From the NCBI GenBank assembly GCA_007748055.1, contig CP036279.1:3906001-3970000 (forward strand): a stretch of DNA of 64,000 nucleotides. Direction: 5' to 3'. A program made the position numbers and the translations under genes. Of this stretch, positions 48,659 to 58,533 are shown piece by piece. The notes beneath the pieces were generated by a model, which was given only the letters and a program-made list of their open reading frames with translations, was not told the DNA's origin and ran no database searches. Position 1 is the first letter of the stretch. Every line of letters begins with the position of its first letter. The stretch comes from Kolteria novifilia (GTDB taxonomy: Bacteria > Planctomycetota > Planctomycetia > Kolteriales > Kolteriaceae).

Positions 48659-49621
48659 TCAGCGTCCGGCGACCACCCGACCATCCGCCTTGTCTCCAAA
48701 CGCGGTATAGACGGTAAATGCGACGGCGTCGCTGATAAAGATCACCGATCCATCGCAAAAGAGAAAGTTGGCTCCCCCCGGATGCTTGCTCGAAAACCCG
48801 CCGTTGGGGTTCCACTGCGTCGGGACGGTCGGGCGGCGACTGGGACTGTTGAGCCGTTGACCGGTGTACGCGACGGGAAAATTCCGCTCAAACGCGGCTC
48901 CCAGGAATGTCTCTTCGGCGTTTCGCTCTCCCGCGAGAAACGTTTTCGACAGTCCGTCGGTGATAGCGTTGACCGAAACGCTGTAAGGGACGCGATTGGC
49001 AATACCTGGTGTGCGATGCCAGAACTCGGGGAGTTCCGGTCGCCACGAACGCTCGTCGGGTGACAGCCGTTCGCTGATGCAATGATTGGTCGCATCGGCG
49101 GCGATTGGACAATCGATCGTGGCGAAATCGGGGCGAATGCTGCCGGCGCTAAGCGGGTAGTAGAGCCCTTGGATTCGATCGCCCGCCGCCCAGGATGCCG
49201 AGTACCAATCTCCGGAGATCGGTCGCAAGCTGTCGCTGAACGGATTGGTGGGACACGCATAGGCAGAAAAATGTCGATCAAGCAGGACCGCTTTGTTCGA
49301 GGCGTGATTGTAGGCTCGGTCGAAGTTGATCCGATCGTAGACCGACTGCTGATCGAGGTTCGGCAAGATCAGTTCGGTCCATGGATGCACCCGTCTGGAA
49401 GTGGTGTGGCTTCCGTAGGGAAAGACACCGTGGCCCTCTTCATAGTTTAATAGCGCAATTCCAAGTTGCTTGAGCCTGTTGGAACAGTCCAACCGCCTGG
49501 CGGCTTCCCGCGCTTGCTGAATGGCGGGCAAGAGCAGCGCCACCAGAATGCCGATGATGGCGATAACCACCAGAAGTTCCACCAGGGTGAACGCGCGACG
49601 TATCGACCTGAACTCACTCAT
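48659..49621 (-). CDS. DUF1559 prepilin-like protein
   Basis: This is a 320-residue protein. ATG 49621 has GGAGG six bases upstream, which decides the start. The type IV prepilin-like N-terminus ([18 protein letters not shown]) leads into the DUF1559 core ([20 protein letters not shown]), and the C-terminus carries the H-X9-DG motif ([12 protein letters not shown]). These proteins are probably exported by a pilin-type pathway and are greatly expanded in Planctomycetota. Their roles are unknown. Confidence 0.9.
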   Translation of the reverse strand: MSEFRSIRRAFTLVELLVVIAIIGILVALLLPAIQQAREAARRLDCSNRLKQLGIALLNYEEGHGVFPYGSHTTSRRVHPWTELILPNLDQQSVYDRINFDRAYNHASNKAVLLDRHFSAYACPTNPFSDSLRPISGDWYSASWAAGDRIQGLYYPLSAGSIRPDFATIDCPIAADATNHCISERLSPDERSWRPELPEFWHRTPGIANRVPYSVSVNAITDGLSKTFLAGERNAEETFLGAAFERNFPVAYTGQRLNSPSRRPTVPTQWNPNGGFSSKHPGGANFLFCDGSVIFISDAVAFTVYTAFGDKADGRVVAGR

Positions 49622-49753
49622 TTCCATCCTCCCTCGCGATCGTTGCTTGGGTTGAACCTGGCCGCCCCGCTCCATCGAGAGTCTAGGCAGCAAGTGGCTG
49701 CTTGCGAGTTAGTCTCGATTGGCAAGTCCGTTCCATGAAACTTCGTTCTCCAA

Positions 49754-49832
49754 TCGTGCGGGAGTGTGCTGAATTGGAGGCGTTTCCAGCAAGCCCACGG
49801 CCAGCGTGGGCATGGCACCCAAGAGGTATTGG
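49754..49832. repeat. Dispersed host repeat, copy B
   Basis: TCGTGCGGGAGTGTGCTGAA is followed by the core GCCCACGGCCAGCGTGGGCA and TGGCACCCAAGAG. It is the same order as copy A and lies between two DUF1559 genes. Confidence 0.65.
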
Positions 49833-49951
49833 GGTAATCAGGCAACTAGCGCACTGTCAAGACCTGGCTTTCGAGTGCCACTGGCTGATTGCCGGCCAGC
49901 GAGAAGGAGTTGCATAACCGTCGACCCGAACTTGGACGTCTGACAGGACGC

Positions 49952-50920
49952 TCAGAACCCCGGCGTCAAGCGACCGTCGCCCTTGTCGCCAAGGGCCGTG
50001 TAAACCGGGAAGTCGATCGAGTCGCTGACGAAGACGACCGACCCGTCGCACATGACGAAGTTGCCGCCACCGGGATGGTGACTGGAGAAACCTCCATTGG
50101 CTTTATAAGAGCTGGGCGAGTTGGCGATCCGACTCGGACTGTTGAGCCGTTGGCCGGTGAACGCGATTGGAAAGTTCTCCGTGAACGCGGCGCCCCATCG
50201 GAGATTCTCCGCGTTGCGTTCACCCGCCATGAACGTGGACTTGGTCCCATCGGTGATGTCGACTAAGCGAGCGCCGTACGGAGTGCGATTGGCGATCCCT
50301 GGCGTTTGTCTCCAATAGGGCTGATACGAAGCGGCGTTCTGCCACGACATGTGTGATGAGACTTCCGTGATACAGTGTCGTGTCGCGCTCCCGCCGACAG
50401 TGCAATCGGGTGTGCCCGACCCATCGGGCCGAATGCTTCCCGCGCAAAGCGGATAGCCAAGCCCTTGGATCGATTCCCCCGCGTTCCACCGATCCCAGTC
50501 GCCACTGAGCGGTCGCAGCGAGGAGGAATAGGGATTGCTCGGACAGGCGAACGCGGGAAAGGCTTGATTGAGAAAGACCGTTCGGTTGGTGCCCGAGTTG
50601 TACTGAATGCTGAAGTTGATCCGATCGTGGACCGACTGCATGTCCAAAAATGGCATGAGCAGTTCCGTCCAACAATGACGTGAACTGCCCGTGTTGTAGG
50701 AGTGCCCCATGGGAAACGTGTTGTGGCTGTCGTGATAGTTGTGCATCGCGACGCCGAGTTGCTTGAGTTTGTTCACGCACGTCATCCGCCGAGCGGCTTC
50801 GCGGGCTTGCTGAACAGCGGGCAACAGCAGAGCCACCAGCACGCCGATGATGGCGATGACGACCAACAACTCGACGAGCGTGAACGCCGACGGTCGACGA
50901 CGCGAAAAACAAACGAACAT
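49952..50920 (-). CDS. DUF1559 prepilin-like protein
   Basis: This is a 322-residue protein from ATG 50920. The prepilin segment ([20 protein letters not shown]), [20 protein letters not shown] and the C-terminal motif HPGGGNFVMCDG are all present. It is closely similar to the neighbour at 48,659, including NRTPYGARLVDI and MAGERNAE, so the pair is a tandem duplication. Confidence 0.9.
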   Translation of the reverse strand: MFVCFSRRRPSAFTLVELLVVIAIIGVLVALLLPAVQQAREAARRMTCVNKLKQLGVAMHNYHDSHNTFPMGHSYNTGSSRHCWTELLMPFLDMQSVHDRINFSIQYNSGTNRTVFLNQAFPAFACPSNPYSSSLRPLSGDWDRWNAGESIQGLGYPLCAGSIRPDGSGTPDCTVGGSATRHCITEVSSHMSWQNAASYQPYWRQTPGIANRTPYGARLVDITDGTKSTFMAGERNAENLRWGAAFTENFPIAFTGQRLNSPSRIANSPSSYKANGGFSSHHPGGGNFVMCDGSVVFVSDSIDFPVYTALGDKGDGRLTPGF

Positions 50921-51428
50921 GATGACGAGTTCCCCCTTCAAGACGCCCAACAATTCGTCGAAGCGCAGCCCCGCGCTTCGCTGGACGAGAGATGCTGGCT
51001 ATTCAGGGATCACGACATAACGCCGCGTCCTCGAGGTGGCGGCTCAAGTACCACGCATCAAGCATGCGCCAACGCGACATCCGCCTCATCGACGATGAAC
51101 GATGAGATCCCGCGCGATGTCAGTGCTGTTGATGGCCTCGCTTACAGTCCTCGAAGATCCCGAGGCAGCCGAAAGAGCAGTGCTAGCTGGCAGACCACTT
51201 GGAAAGGTCAGGGAGAAGGGTGGGACGACAAGCCGCCGACCATCACACGCGTTCCTGAGTTCTAGTAAGTCGTCTCTTCTCGATCGAGAAGGAACCAGGC
51301 CGAGCACAGTCCCTCTTGATAAGACGGGTAGCTCAATGGCCCACTATCCATCTCTCCCATCCGGGAGTCAAGCACGAATACCATCGAACTCACTTGGCGC
51401 GTGATCGAAGCCGCGCGACGACGGCCCA
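50921..51428. other. Host intergenic region
   Basis: This 508-base stretch has no supported gene. A short tRNA-like string (GGGTAGCTCAATGG near 51,328) does not extend to a foldable cloverleaf. The promoter of the DUF1559 gene at 49,952 probably lies at its left edge. Confidence 0.35.
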
Positions 51429-52514
51429 TCACGCGGGCAGGGAACGACCGAGCAACCGGAGCCAGTTGCCGTGAAAGATCGCCGCGATGTCCTCGGCCGA
51501 GTAGCCTCGCCGAGAGAGAATCCCTTCGAGCTGTTGCAAATCGGCGATGGTGTCCAATTCGTGAGGTGTCTGCTCAGTTCCGAACCCGCCGTCGAGGTCG
51601 CTGCCGATCGCCACGTGACGCGCCGACCCGGCGAGTTGGCAGATGTGGTCGAGGTGATCGACCGCGGCCTCGATCGAAACGGCTTCGGGTGATGTCTCGC
51701 CGATGATCCATCCCGGGGACATCATCCAGGCGTCGAAGGGTGCCCCGATCACGCCGTCGCGCTGGACGATCGCCTTGATCTGATCGTCCGCCAACTGACG
51801 GTCCCCTGGCACCAGGGCTCGGCAGTTGTGATGACTCGCCAGCACCGAGCCTCCAAAGAGATCGAGCGCCTCCCAGAAACTCTCGTCGCAAAGATGCGTC
51901 ACGTCGAACAACATCCCGAGCAGGTCCATCTCCTTGAGCAATGCCCTACCCGCCTCGGTGAGTGGCCCCGAACAGCCGGTGCCGAAGGCGTGTTGGCTCG
52001 GCCCATAGTGGGCGAGCCCCGCGGCCCGCAGACCGTCCTCCCACCATGCTTGCGCTTGATCGGGAGTCACGATCGGGTCGGTTCCCTCGGTGCTGATGAT
52101 CGCGCCCAACGGCGTCGAGGGATTCTCGTTCCACCGCCGCCAATGCTCCTCGAGATCGCTCGCGGTGAGAAGGATCCTCAAGTGCCCCTGCTCTTCGAGC
52201 AACCGATAGTACGCGAGCTGCCCCTTGGCGACCGCATACGCGCTCGTGGGGCTCGCGTAGTCGAGATCGGTGCGTCGAAAACCCTCCGAAGCACGGCGAA
52301 AGCTCGGCCCACCCCGGGCAAGCAACGTCACGATCGCGACGCCGATCCCAGCCCGTCGAAGTGCCGCGAGACTCGTCGTGACTCGCCCGCGACTCGGATG
52401 GTCGGCCATCCCCTGTTCGCGTTGGCGAATCTCCTCGACCTCGAGCGTCAAGTCGCGATCGAAGTAGATCGAATTCCAAGCCAAGTCCAAGTGAGCATCG
52501 ATCATGGGAACCAT
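51429..52514 (-). CDS. Membrane dipeptidase, M19 family
   Basis: This 361-residue zinc peptidase matches renal dipeptidase. IDAHLDLAW holds the first metal ligands, IISTEGTDPI the bridging Glu, and LFDVTHLCDESFWEAL and LASHHNCRAL the His ligands. GSDLDGGFG and GNWLRLLG end the barrel. It is 42 bases downstream of a D-threonine-aldolase-like gene on the same strand. M19 enzymes often cleave dipeptides with a D-residue, so the two may work together in D-amino-acid catabolism. The start may be 9 bases further in. Confidence 0.9.
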   Translation of the reverse strand: MVPMIDAHLDLAWNSIYFDRDLTLEVEEIRQREQGMADHPSRGRVTTSLAALRRAGIGVAIVTLLARGGPSFRRASEGFRRTDLDYASPTSAYAVAKGQLAYYRLLEEQGHLRILLTASDLEEHWRRWNENPSTPLGAIISTEGTDPIVTPDQAQAWWEDGLRAAGLAHYGPSQHAFGTGCSGPLTEAGRALLKEMDLLGMLFDVTHLCDESFWEALDLFGGSVLASHHNCRALVPGDRQLADDQIKAIVQRDGVIGAPFDAWMMSPGWIIGETSPEAVSIEAAVDHLDHICQLAGSARHVAIGSDLDGGFGTEQTPHELDTIADLQQLEGILSRRGYSAEDIAAIFHGNWLRLLGRSLPA

Positions 52515-52556
52515 GGGTGGGCCTCGAAAAGAAAGGATTCGTGGGAAGGCGGTCGC

Positions 52557-53657
52557 TCAAACGACCATGCCTCGCGCCTCGACGGGGACTCGCTCGGGGG
52601 GATGCCCCTCGTCGCACCACCAGATGGCATCCTGGAGGTTGACACATGGGCAGATGTGGTTGGGGATGATCGTCACTCGCTCACCCACCTTGGGCACATC
52701 GGAAGACTTGCCAACGTCGACTTGGCCGTGCTCCTCACTGAGTTTGGCGATCTTCGCGTCGGGATACTCGACGATCAGCCCGTGGCCACTCTCGGGCGCC
52801 GGACCGCAGCGGTCACTGGTGAGGACCTTGCTGCCGGCATCGATCACGACCTGTCCCGGCACGGCGGTGCTGACGACCGTCGCGTGGACTCGGGCGGCAC
52901 AGTCGTCGATCGAGGCGTAGCCGCCGTGCACGCCGTTCATGTCTTGGAAGATGTACGTCCCCGGGCGGATCTCGGTTTGGTGCTTAATTAGGTGCGAGTC
53001 GAGGGCGGTCGGCGAGGTCCCGCCGGAGATGATTCGCGCCTCCAGCCCGTTCTTTCTCCAGCCCTCGACGGTCTCTTCTAGAATCGCGTCGACACCGCGC
53101 AGAGCCCCGACATAGGCCTCCTCGGCCATCTCCTTGCGAGCGAGATGCCCCGGATAAAACATGATCCCGTCGAGCCGAACGCCCTTGGTCCGCTCGACGA
53201 GTTGGGCGATCGCCAACGCCTCCTCGGCACTCTGTACCCCGGTGCGATGGAAGCCGACATCGCGATCGACGAGAATCCCGATCTCGCCGCCGACCGCCTG
53301 GGCCGCGTGAGCCATGACCTCGGCCGCCAACGTTGAATCGAGCGCGACGCGAACGGTCACCTTCCCGGCCAATTCGGCGATCCGCTGGGCGCGATGTTCG
53401 TCGACAATCGGATACGCCAGCAGGAGGTCGTCGGCGACCTCCGCCATGATCGCCGCTTCGCCCGCTTTCGCGACCGTCAGTCCGATCGCCCCCGCATCGC
53501 GTTGCATCTGGCCGAGTTTCGTCGACTTGTGTGTCTTTGAATGAGGTCGCAGCCCTAGTTGGTGCTCGGCGGTGTAACGGGCCATGGCGTCGATGTTTCG
53601 TCGGACGATCACCGCGTCGAGGACGAGGGAGGGAGTGGGGATGGAGGGTGTCATCAT
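52557..53657 (-). CDS. D-threonine aldolase/D-serine dehydratase-like PLP enzyme
   Basis: This is a 366-residue fold-type III PLP enzyme. PSLVLDAVIVRRNI and RPHSKTHKST (PLP lysine) start the alanine-racemase-like barrel, and MFYPGHLA and ISGGTSPTAL bind cofactor phosphate. The C-terminal domain ends with IPNHICPCVNLQDAIW, whose His and Cys bind the metal needed by this family. Either of two adjacent ATGs (53657, 53654) may be used. It converts D-hydroxy-amino acids; the precise substrate is not readable. Confidence 0.87.
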   Translation of the reverse strand: MMTPSIPTPSLVLDAVIVRRNIDAMARYTAEHQLGLRPHSKTHKSTKLGQMQRDAGAIGLTVAKAGEAAIMAEVADDLLLAYPIVDEHRAQRIAELAGKVTVRVALDSTLAAEVMAHAAQAVGGEIGILVDRDVGFHRTGVQSAEEALAIAQLVERTKGVRLDGIMFYPGHLARKEMAEEAYVGALRGVDAILEETVEGWRKNGLEARIISGGTSPTALDSHLIKHQTEIRPGTYIFQDMNGVHGGYASIDDCAARVHATVVSTAVPGQVVIDAGSKVLTSDRCGPAPESGHGLIVEYPDAKIAKLSEEHGQVDVGKSSDVPKVGERVTIIPNHICPCVNLQDAIWWCDEGHPPERVPVEARGMVV

Positions 53658-53736
53658 GCTGATGATGATAGCGGCTACCGCTTCCACCGCAACGGGGGCG
53701 TCGCCATTTCCCGAGAGACTTTCGCGGGAACGTTCC

Positions 53737-54234
53737 CTACTCGCCTTGCCGGGAACGCCGATGCCGTTCGGTCAGGAACTGATGGATGAATGCCCAGGTG
53801 AACGCGGTCGACCATCCAAAGAGGAGAATGCCGACGCATCCCTCGATCGCGCCGACGAGCTGCCATTGACGAGGGAGAACCACGTCGCCGAAACCGGTGG
53901 TCGTGTACGCGGTGAACGAATAGTAGAGTGAGGTCTTGAAGTCGTCGAAACAGTCGACGTAGTCGTAGAAGAACGCCCAGAGGGTGATCTCGATGACGTG
54001 CAGTGCCAGGATGACGAGGAAGAGCGAAATCAGCAGCGCCAGGTTGTGCAGCTTGCTCATCCGCTCGAGCCGTTCGGGCACCACGCGTTCGAGCCAGGTG
54101 AAGATCACCATCGACCCGCCCGCATGCACGGCCACACTCGCACTCATCAACGTTGTTGACGCCACGATTTCCTGAAGCATGCCCCCCGCCATCTCGACCG
54201 GCCCGCTCGATCGAACTCCATCTCCGCCAGCCAT
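53737..54234 (-). CDS. Two-helix potassium-channel-like protein
   Basis: About 165 residues run from ATG 54234; in-frame ATGs at 54192 and 54180 are alternatives. Membrane helices at the N-terminus (TLMSASVAVHAGGSMVIF) and centre (ALLISLFLVILALHVIEI) precede a pore loop SFTAYTTTGFGDVVLP, with the TTxGFGD selectivity filter. A last helix follows (GAIEGCVGILLFGWSTAF). No regulatory domain is present. It probably forms a tetrameric ion channel. Confidence 0.82.
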   Translation of the reverse strand: MAGGDGVRSSGPVEMAGGMLQEIVASTTLMSASVAVHAGGSMVIFTWLERVVPERLERMSKLHNLALLISLFLVILALHVIEITLWAFFYDYVDCFDDFKTSLYYSFTAYTTTGFGDVVLPRQWQLVGAIEGCVGILLFGWSTAFTWAFIHQFLTERHRRSRQGE

Positions 54235-54382
54235 CGACGGTGAAGGCGGCGAAGAGTCGAAGAGGTGGGCGGTGAGAGGATAGGGATAGCGAACCCTGCC
54301 CCCAGAACCAAACCTCGCGGGATCAACGATGGGCGTAGGGAGCGCCAAACACAAGGATGGCTCCCGTCCTCCGACGCGCGGC

Positions 54383-54790
54383 TCAGTCCTTCAACTCATA
54401 GGTGAGCGTGTTGCCCCTTGAAGAGGAGAGGTCCGCTTCGAGCCCCGAGGTGTCGGGATTGCCGTACTTCTCCGGAATGAGCGAGGTGCTGCTGAAGGGG
54501 TCGTTCGGGTCTTCCTTCGTCGACTCCACAACGACCCGATGATGGCCCGGAAGGGCACCATCTCCTTGGCGAAACGTCGTGACGCCGAGAATTTCGCCAC
54601 CCTTGATCGTGCCGTAGGCGGCTCGCCCCTTGTCGGGATGAAAGGTGATCACGCCCACCGCCAACGGTTCTCCCTTGTAGTGGACGCTGCCACTGACGGG
54701 ATAGGTTGTCGGGTGAGCGGTCCCGCCACACGCGGGAACCAAGAGCACGAGCGAGACGAACAAGAGCGGTCGACGGGCAGAAGTGTTCAC
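54383..54790 (-). CDS. Lipoprotein with a carboxypeptidase-regulatory-like fold
   Basis: This is a 135-residue lipoprotein with signal LFVSLVLLVPAC and lipid-carrying Cys21. PVSGSVHYKGEPLAVGVITF, TFRQGDGALPGHHRVVVE and SLIPEKYG parallel the lipoprotein at 48,058. As there, a DUF1559 gene lies upstream on the same strand. The DUF1559-lipoprotein pair is therefore repeated twice in the window. Confidence 0.75.
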   Translation of the reverse strand: MNTSARRPLLFVSLVLLVPACGGTAHPTTYPVSGSVHYKGEPLAVGVITFHPDKGRAAYGTIKGGEILGVTTFRQGDGALPGHHRVVVESTKEDPNDPFSSTSLIPEKYGNPDTSGLEADLSSSRGNTLTYELKD

Positions 54791-54894
54791 GTCAATTCCT
54801 TGTTAGGGTCATGGGAAAGCTCGTTCCCCGTCGAGCCTTCGTCGTCGGACATGCCAGAAGCCAAACCTCTGTGGAACGATGACCGAACTCGCGG

Positions 54895-55809
54895 TCACAG
54901 TTCGACGATCTCTCCCTCCGACCGCGAAGAGAGTGCCCGATAGGCCGCGCCGTCCATCGCCTCATTGAGGAACCGCACCGCTCCATCGCCGAAGAGAAAG
55001 TTGGCCCCTCCCAAATGATGGCTCCGGAAGATGATGCACTGCCCGGGAGTGAGGACGTTCTCTTGATTGCTCGCCGACTGGGCAATGGCGTTGAAGGTGT
55101 TGACCGGGTGGGCCGTCGTTGCCCAACTTTGATGTCCCCAGTTGTGCCAGCCGCACCAAAACCCGACGACTTCACCCACGAAGATCGTCTTGGAGAGTCC
55201 ATCGGTGACTTCACGGGGCCGAGCGCTGAATCCACATCGTCCCATCACGCCGCGCGTCCAGGAGGCGGCGGTCGCGGAAGGATAGCTGGCGTTTCGCTGC
55301 CCATAAGGGGGCTGTTCCCCCTCCCCTTGAGGCGCTCCGTTGAGGTGATCGCCGACGCTGCCGGCGTAGTTGGTTTGCGCAATCTTTAGGTCGGCCGTCA
55401 CTTCGGCTCCAAACCCGACGACCCCACCCAGCGGATCGGAGGGACAGATCGCCGCCCCGAGCGGCCGCTGGATCGCGGCCAGGTTCGGGGCCACGACGCC
55501 GCTGCGTTCCATGTTCATCCGATCGTAGATGGCTTGTTGATCGATGTAGGGAAGGAGATGAACCATCCAGCTTCGGTTGGTCACTCCCTGCCCCGAATCC
55601 ATGAAGGTCGACTGCACCGGGAGGATGCCGTTGGTGTCCGCGTAGTTGGCGAGCGCGACGCCCCACTGTTTCATCTTGTTGACACAAAGGGAACGACGCG
55701 CGGACTCGCGCGCCTGTTGCACCGCGGGAAGCAACAGCGCGACCAAGACACCGATAATGGCGATCACGACGAGAAGTTCGACCAAGGTAAAAGCGCGACG
55801 ACGATGCAT
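54895..55809 (-). CDS. DUF1559 prepilin-like protein
   Basis: This is a 304-residue protein. ATG 55809 has GGAGGGG upstream and starts with [20 protein letters not shown], the prepilin segment. [20 protein letters not shown] follows, and HLGGANFLFGDG is the H-X9-DG motif. It is more distant from the other three copies. A longer in-frame start exists upstream but would place the prepilin signal internally. Confidence 0.9.
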   Translation of the reverse strand: MHRRRAFTLVELLVVIAIIGVLVALLLPAVQQARESARRSLCVNKMKQWGVALANYADTNGILPVQSTFMDSGQGVTNRSWMVHLLPYIDQQAIYDRMNMERSGVVAPNLAAIQRPLGAAICPSDPLGGVVGFGAEVTADLKIAQTNYAGSVGDHLNGAPQGEGEQPPYGQRNASYPSATAASWTRGVMGRCGFSARPREVTDGLSKTIFVGEVVGFWCGWHNWGHQSWATTAHPVNTFNAIAQSASNQENVLTPGQCIIFRSHHLGGANFLFGDGAVRFLNEAMDGAAYRALSSRSEGEIVEL

Positions 55810-56154
55810 GGGGGGCCCCTCCCAGAAGTTGGAAAAACGGTTCCGGATCTGCTCGTCACCCCCGGTTGCGAACTCTAACGCGAGGTGCGGCCGATCGCAA
55901 TGGTTTTCAGGGAGTGATGGAGAGAGAGGTTGGTGGCGCGTCGAGATCGCGACGTGCTTGGTTGGCCCCCCATGATCGTTGGAGGGGAAGTGCGCCACGC
56001 GATCAGGCGGCCCAGATGGCTCGTCAATCCAGGTAGGCGAAGGACACGACCAGAGAGTTGAACGGGTCGCTGCCGTTCCTTCTATGGCTAGCAGCCCGTT
56101 GATCTGTTCGCTGCCGACTCGTTCTCGCATTGGCCCGCTTGAATCAACGGACTG
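55810..56154. other. Host intergenic region
   Basis: This 345-base stretch between the DUF1559 gene and the broken SMI1/KNR4 gene holds no supported gene. The promoter of the DUF1559 gene should lie at its left edge. Confidence 0.35.
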
Positions 56155-56636
56155 CTACTCATCCGGTACCCATTGCAGCGACTCCATGAACTCCGTGAAA
56201 GAGTTCGCCACCCAATAGCACTTCTCCTGCCACTCGAGCGGGCTGTCGTGCAGGATGACGTAGATGTTGCCGTAGTCCTCGTCCGCGCACGAGAGACAGA
56301 ACTTGTCACCGAGCCAGGTCATCGCAAAAGCAACCATTTGAGGAGGGGCGTACCATTTGGTCGCCTCGAGGTTCCAGTCGAGGTCGTAGGGCGAAGAAGG
56401 GGCAGGAGGCTTATCAATCCCAAAGAACTTGCGCACTTCCCATCCGTCCACGTCTCCGTTCACCGAGAGTTCGACCGATTCCCCTTCCCCTTCATCATCG
56501 GGGCTGCCTCAATTGACATTGAGAAGGAATTCCTCGTAGTCGCAGGAAAGTGGAGAATCCTCCTCCGTTTGAAGTCGTCCACGGCTGCTTGTGTCGGCAA
56601 CGGGCCCGTCTCTTTGAGTTTGACCTGCAGTTTCAT
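56155..56636 (-). pseudogene. Broken SMI1/KNR4 (SUKH) family gene
   Basis: The N-terminal part from ATG 56636 (GPLPTQAAVDDFKRRRILHF) has the SMI1/KNR4 start. The next conserved piece, CDYEEFLLNVN, is in another frame, as if one base were lost after HF. A TGA at 56511-56509 then stands where GGA (Gly) is expected before GSPDDEGEGESVELSVNGD. The remainder (VDGWEVRKFFGI, CADEDYGNIYVILHD, FTEFMESL) is intact to 56155. SUKH proteins are often immunity partners of contact-dependent toxins. This copy is inactive unless the errors are sequencing artefacts. Confidence 0.7.
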
Positions 56637-56946
56637 CGGAACAATTCTCCCGATTTCAAGCGGAGACGACGGCCCCGCCTTTCTTGGTCGTACCACGTGC
56701 ATGTGGCCATGCATTCACAGTTCCCGCAGTTTCGCCGAATGGGATCTTCCGTCGTTCCCTCCAACCAATCGCCAGATACTCGTCAAGACATATGATGGTG
56801 TTATCCCGAAATGCGCAAGTTCACTTTTTTCCTCGGCATCAATAATCTTGGGGACGACAACACAAACACACGGGTAAGCGCTGGCTCGCTTCGCCGAAAA
56901 TCGGCGAGAGCACTCCAGTGTTCCGTCTCAAGCATCGGCTCTGGCC
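56637..56946. other. Region upstream of the HEPN-like gene
   Basis: This 310-base stretch has no supported gene. It is less GC-rich than the surroundings and presumably holds the promoter of the gene at 56,947. Confidence 0.3.
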
Positions 56947-58176
56947 GTGAAAACAATCAAGGACACTTGCCGAAGGTTCGCACACCCAATGAGTCTACTA
57001 GAATACATTCGAGCGGCAGCGCGTGCGGAATGCAAAGCGGAGAGCGAGTACTTTGAAGCAGAGTTTCGTTTGCTTTGCAGCGGCACGCTCTACCCAGATG
57101 GGATTGACGGAGATTGGACCAAGAGCGACGGCGCGCGTCTCTTGCTCGTCGACCCATTCCAGCTGATCATCGCAAGCCAACCACTGAATTCGTTCCCCCA
57201 AGAGATTGCTCTACGTTTTAAATGGTGTCTAGAAACAACAATTGCAGGCAGTACGTGTTCGGATTCGTTGCAAACGAAAGATATTGCGGGAGACATCGCT
57301 GCTCTTATGACGCTTCTATGTAGGCGACTGGTCACAGTGGGCAGCGAGGTTCGGAGACGCTATTATGGCTTAGAGCAGGAAAACCCCTTACATGACTTCC
57401 CATTCCCGCTAGTCAACGCCGAACGACCGGCTCAATGGACACCACGCCCTATTGAAATACACACTTCGCAAAATGGACACTGGGTCAGCGCCCATGACTC
57501 TCAACCCGTAGGGTTTAGCCGACACTCAATCAGAAGCATTCTGAGACACCTTCCAGAACTCCCTTCAGGAAAAGATGTCCTACGTGCAGCTCATAGGTAT
57601 TCTCTAGCAATGGAATTGATTGAGCGAGAACCCGAGATTGCTTACCAACTCCTTGTGTCGGCGGTTGAGACAATCGCTGGTTCCGTACTCAAGGATTGTT
57701 CACCGAGCACCGAAGAGCAGCTTAAAAGCAAGAACAATCTGCTCAAGGCGATCGAGGATACTGGGGTTTGCGAAGAAGACGCTCAACGGATTGTCCTCCA
57801 AGACAAAAGCAATTCATGGTCCCGATGGAAGTTCAGAAAGTTCCTTGCCACCTTCGTAGCGGAGGATGAAATTGAAGCCAACGATGACTTGTTCACTGCA
57901 CCTCTGAAGTACCTTCCCAAGAAGGCTGACTTCAAAGGTGCTATCAACGACATCTACTCCAAGCGGAGCGGTGCCAGTCATTCGGGAGTTCCTCTTCCTC
58001 CCAGTGCAACAATAGGCATATGCCCAGCAATACCCAACGAAGTCATTGAAACGGTTACCCGGGGAGAGAAGGTGTTCCCACCAATTGTTTGGTTTGAGCG
58101 AATCGTGAACACTGCCATTCGAAACTGTTTGGGACGAATGATTGTCCCAACGAATAGTAGTCCGTCTGTCGAATGA
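56947..58176 (+). CDS. Unknown protein with a HEPN-like R-x4-H motif
   Basis: Up to 409 residues are encoded from GTG 56947; ATG 56989 is an alternative. The C-terminal part has a helical segment (SLAMELIEREPEIAYQLLVS followed by AVETIAG). After a charged linker comes INDIYSKRSGASHSGVPLPP, where RSGASH fits the R-x4-H signature of HEPN ribonucleases, as in ApeA-type proteins. The gene is visibly less GC-rich and uses rarer codons than its neighbours, which suggests recent transfer. It could be a stand-alone defence effector. The family is not firmly recognised. Confidence 0.55.
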   Translation: MKTIKDTCRRFAHPMSLLEYIRAAARAECKAESEYFEAEFRLLCSGTLYPDGIDGDWTKSDGARLLLVDPFQLIIASQPLNSFPQEIALRFKWCLETTIAGSTCSDSLQTKDIAGDIAALMTLLCRRLVTVGSEVRRRYYGLEQENPLHDFPFPLVNAERPAQWTPRPIEIHTSQNGHWVSAHDSQPVGFSRHSIRSILRHLPELPSGKDVLRAAHRYSLAMELIEREPEIAYQLLVSAVETIAGSVLKDCSPSTEEQLKSKNNLLKAIEDTGVCEEDAQRIVLQDKSNSWSRWKFRKFLATFVAEDEIEANDDLFTAPLKYLPKKADFKGAINDIYSKRSGASHSGVPLPPSATIGICPAIPNEVIETVTRGEKVFPPIVWFERIVNTAIRNCLGRMIVPTNSSPSVE

Positions 58177-58533
58177 CTTCGTTCGCCGAGATGACCAGAT
58201 CCTTCTCCAATCCAGGCGAGTGATCCTGAGGATCGCTCGCGACGAGGACTTGGACAACCCTGTCAGCGCGCCAATTGGACCAACCGGACCTCGGGACTCT
58301 TGTGGCTTCGCCACTCAGGTTGACGAGCAACCTGTGCCAGCCTTCAGAACCTACCCAAACTCACCAGCCACGACGACTCCAATGGCGTTCTCAACCAGAT
58401 GACGCTCGATGCTTTTCGGCCGATGTCACGTGACATGAAGGGACAAACGAGGACGCGCGGAGAGGTTTCTCCATGCAACCGGGGGCGTACTTGACTAGGA
58501 TGGGGGTCGCACGAAACCGTTGAGGTGACGACC
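58177..58533. other. Host intergenic region with a hairpin
   Basis: This 357-base stretch has no supported gene. It contains GCGAGTGATCC-TGA-GGATCGCTCGC at 58217-58241, an 11-bp inverted repeat with one mismatch. That may terminate the upstream gene. Confidence 0.4.
58217..58241 (+). terminator. Hairpin downstream of the HEPN-like gene
   Basis: The arms GCGAGTGATCC and GGATCGCTCGC flank TGA and pair with one G-T position. It lies 40 bases after the stop codon. No T-run follows, so termination is only a possibility. Confidence 0.4.

Noticed and set aside
51322-51390. tRNA-like string GGGTAGCTCAATGG
   Set aside because: No acceptor stem or anticodon arm can be closed around it, so it is not a tRNA gene.
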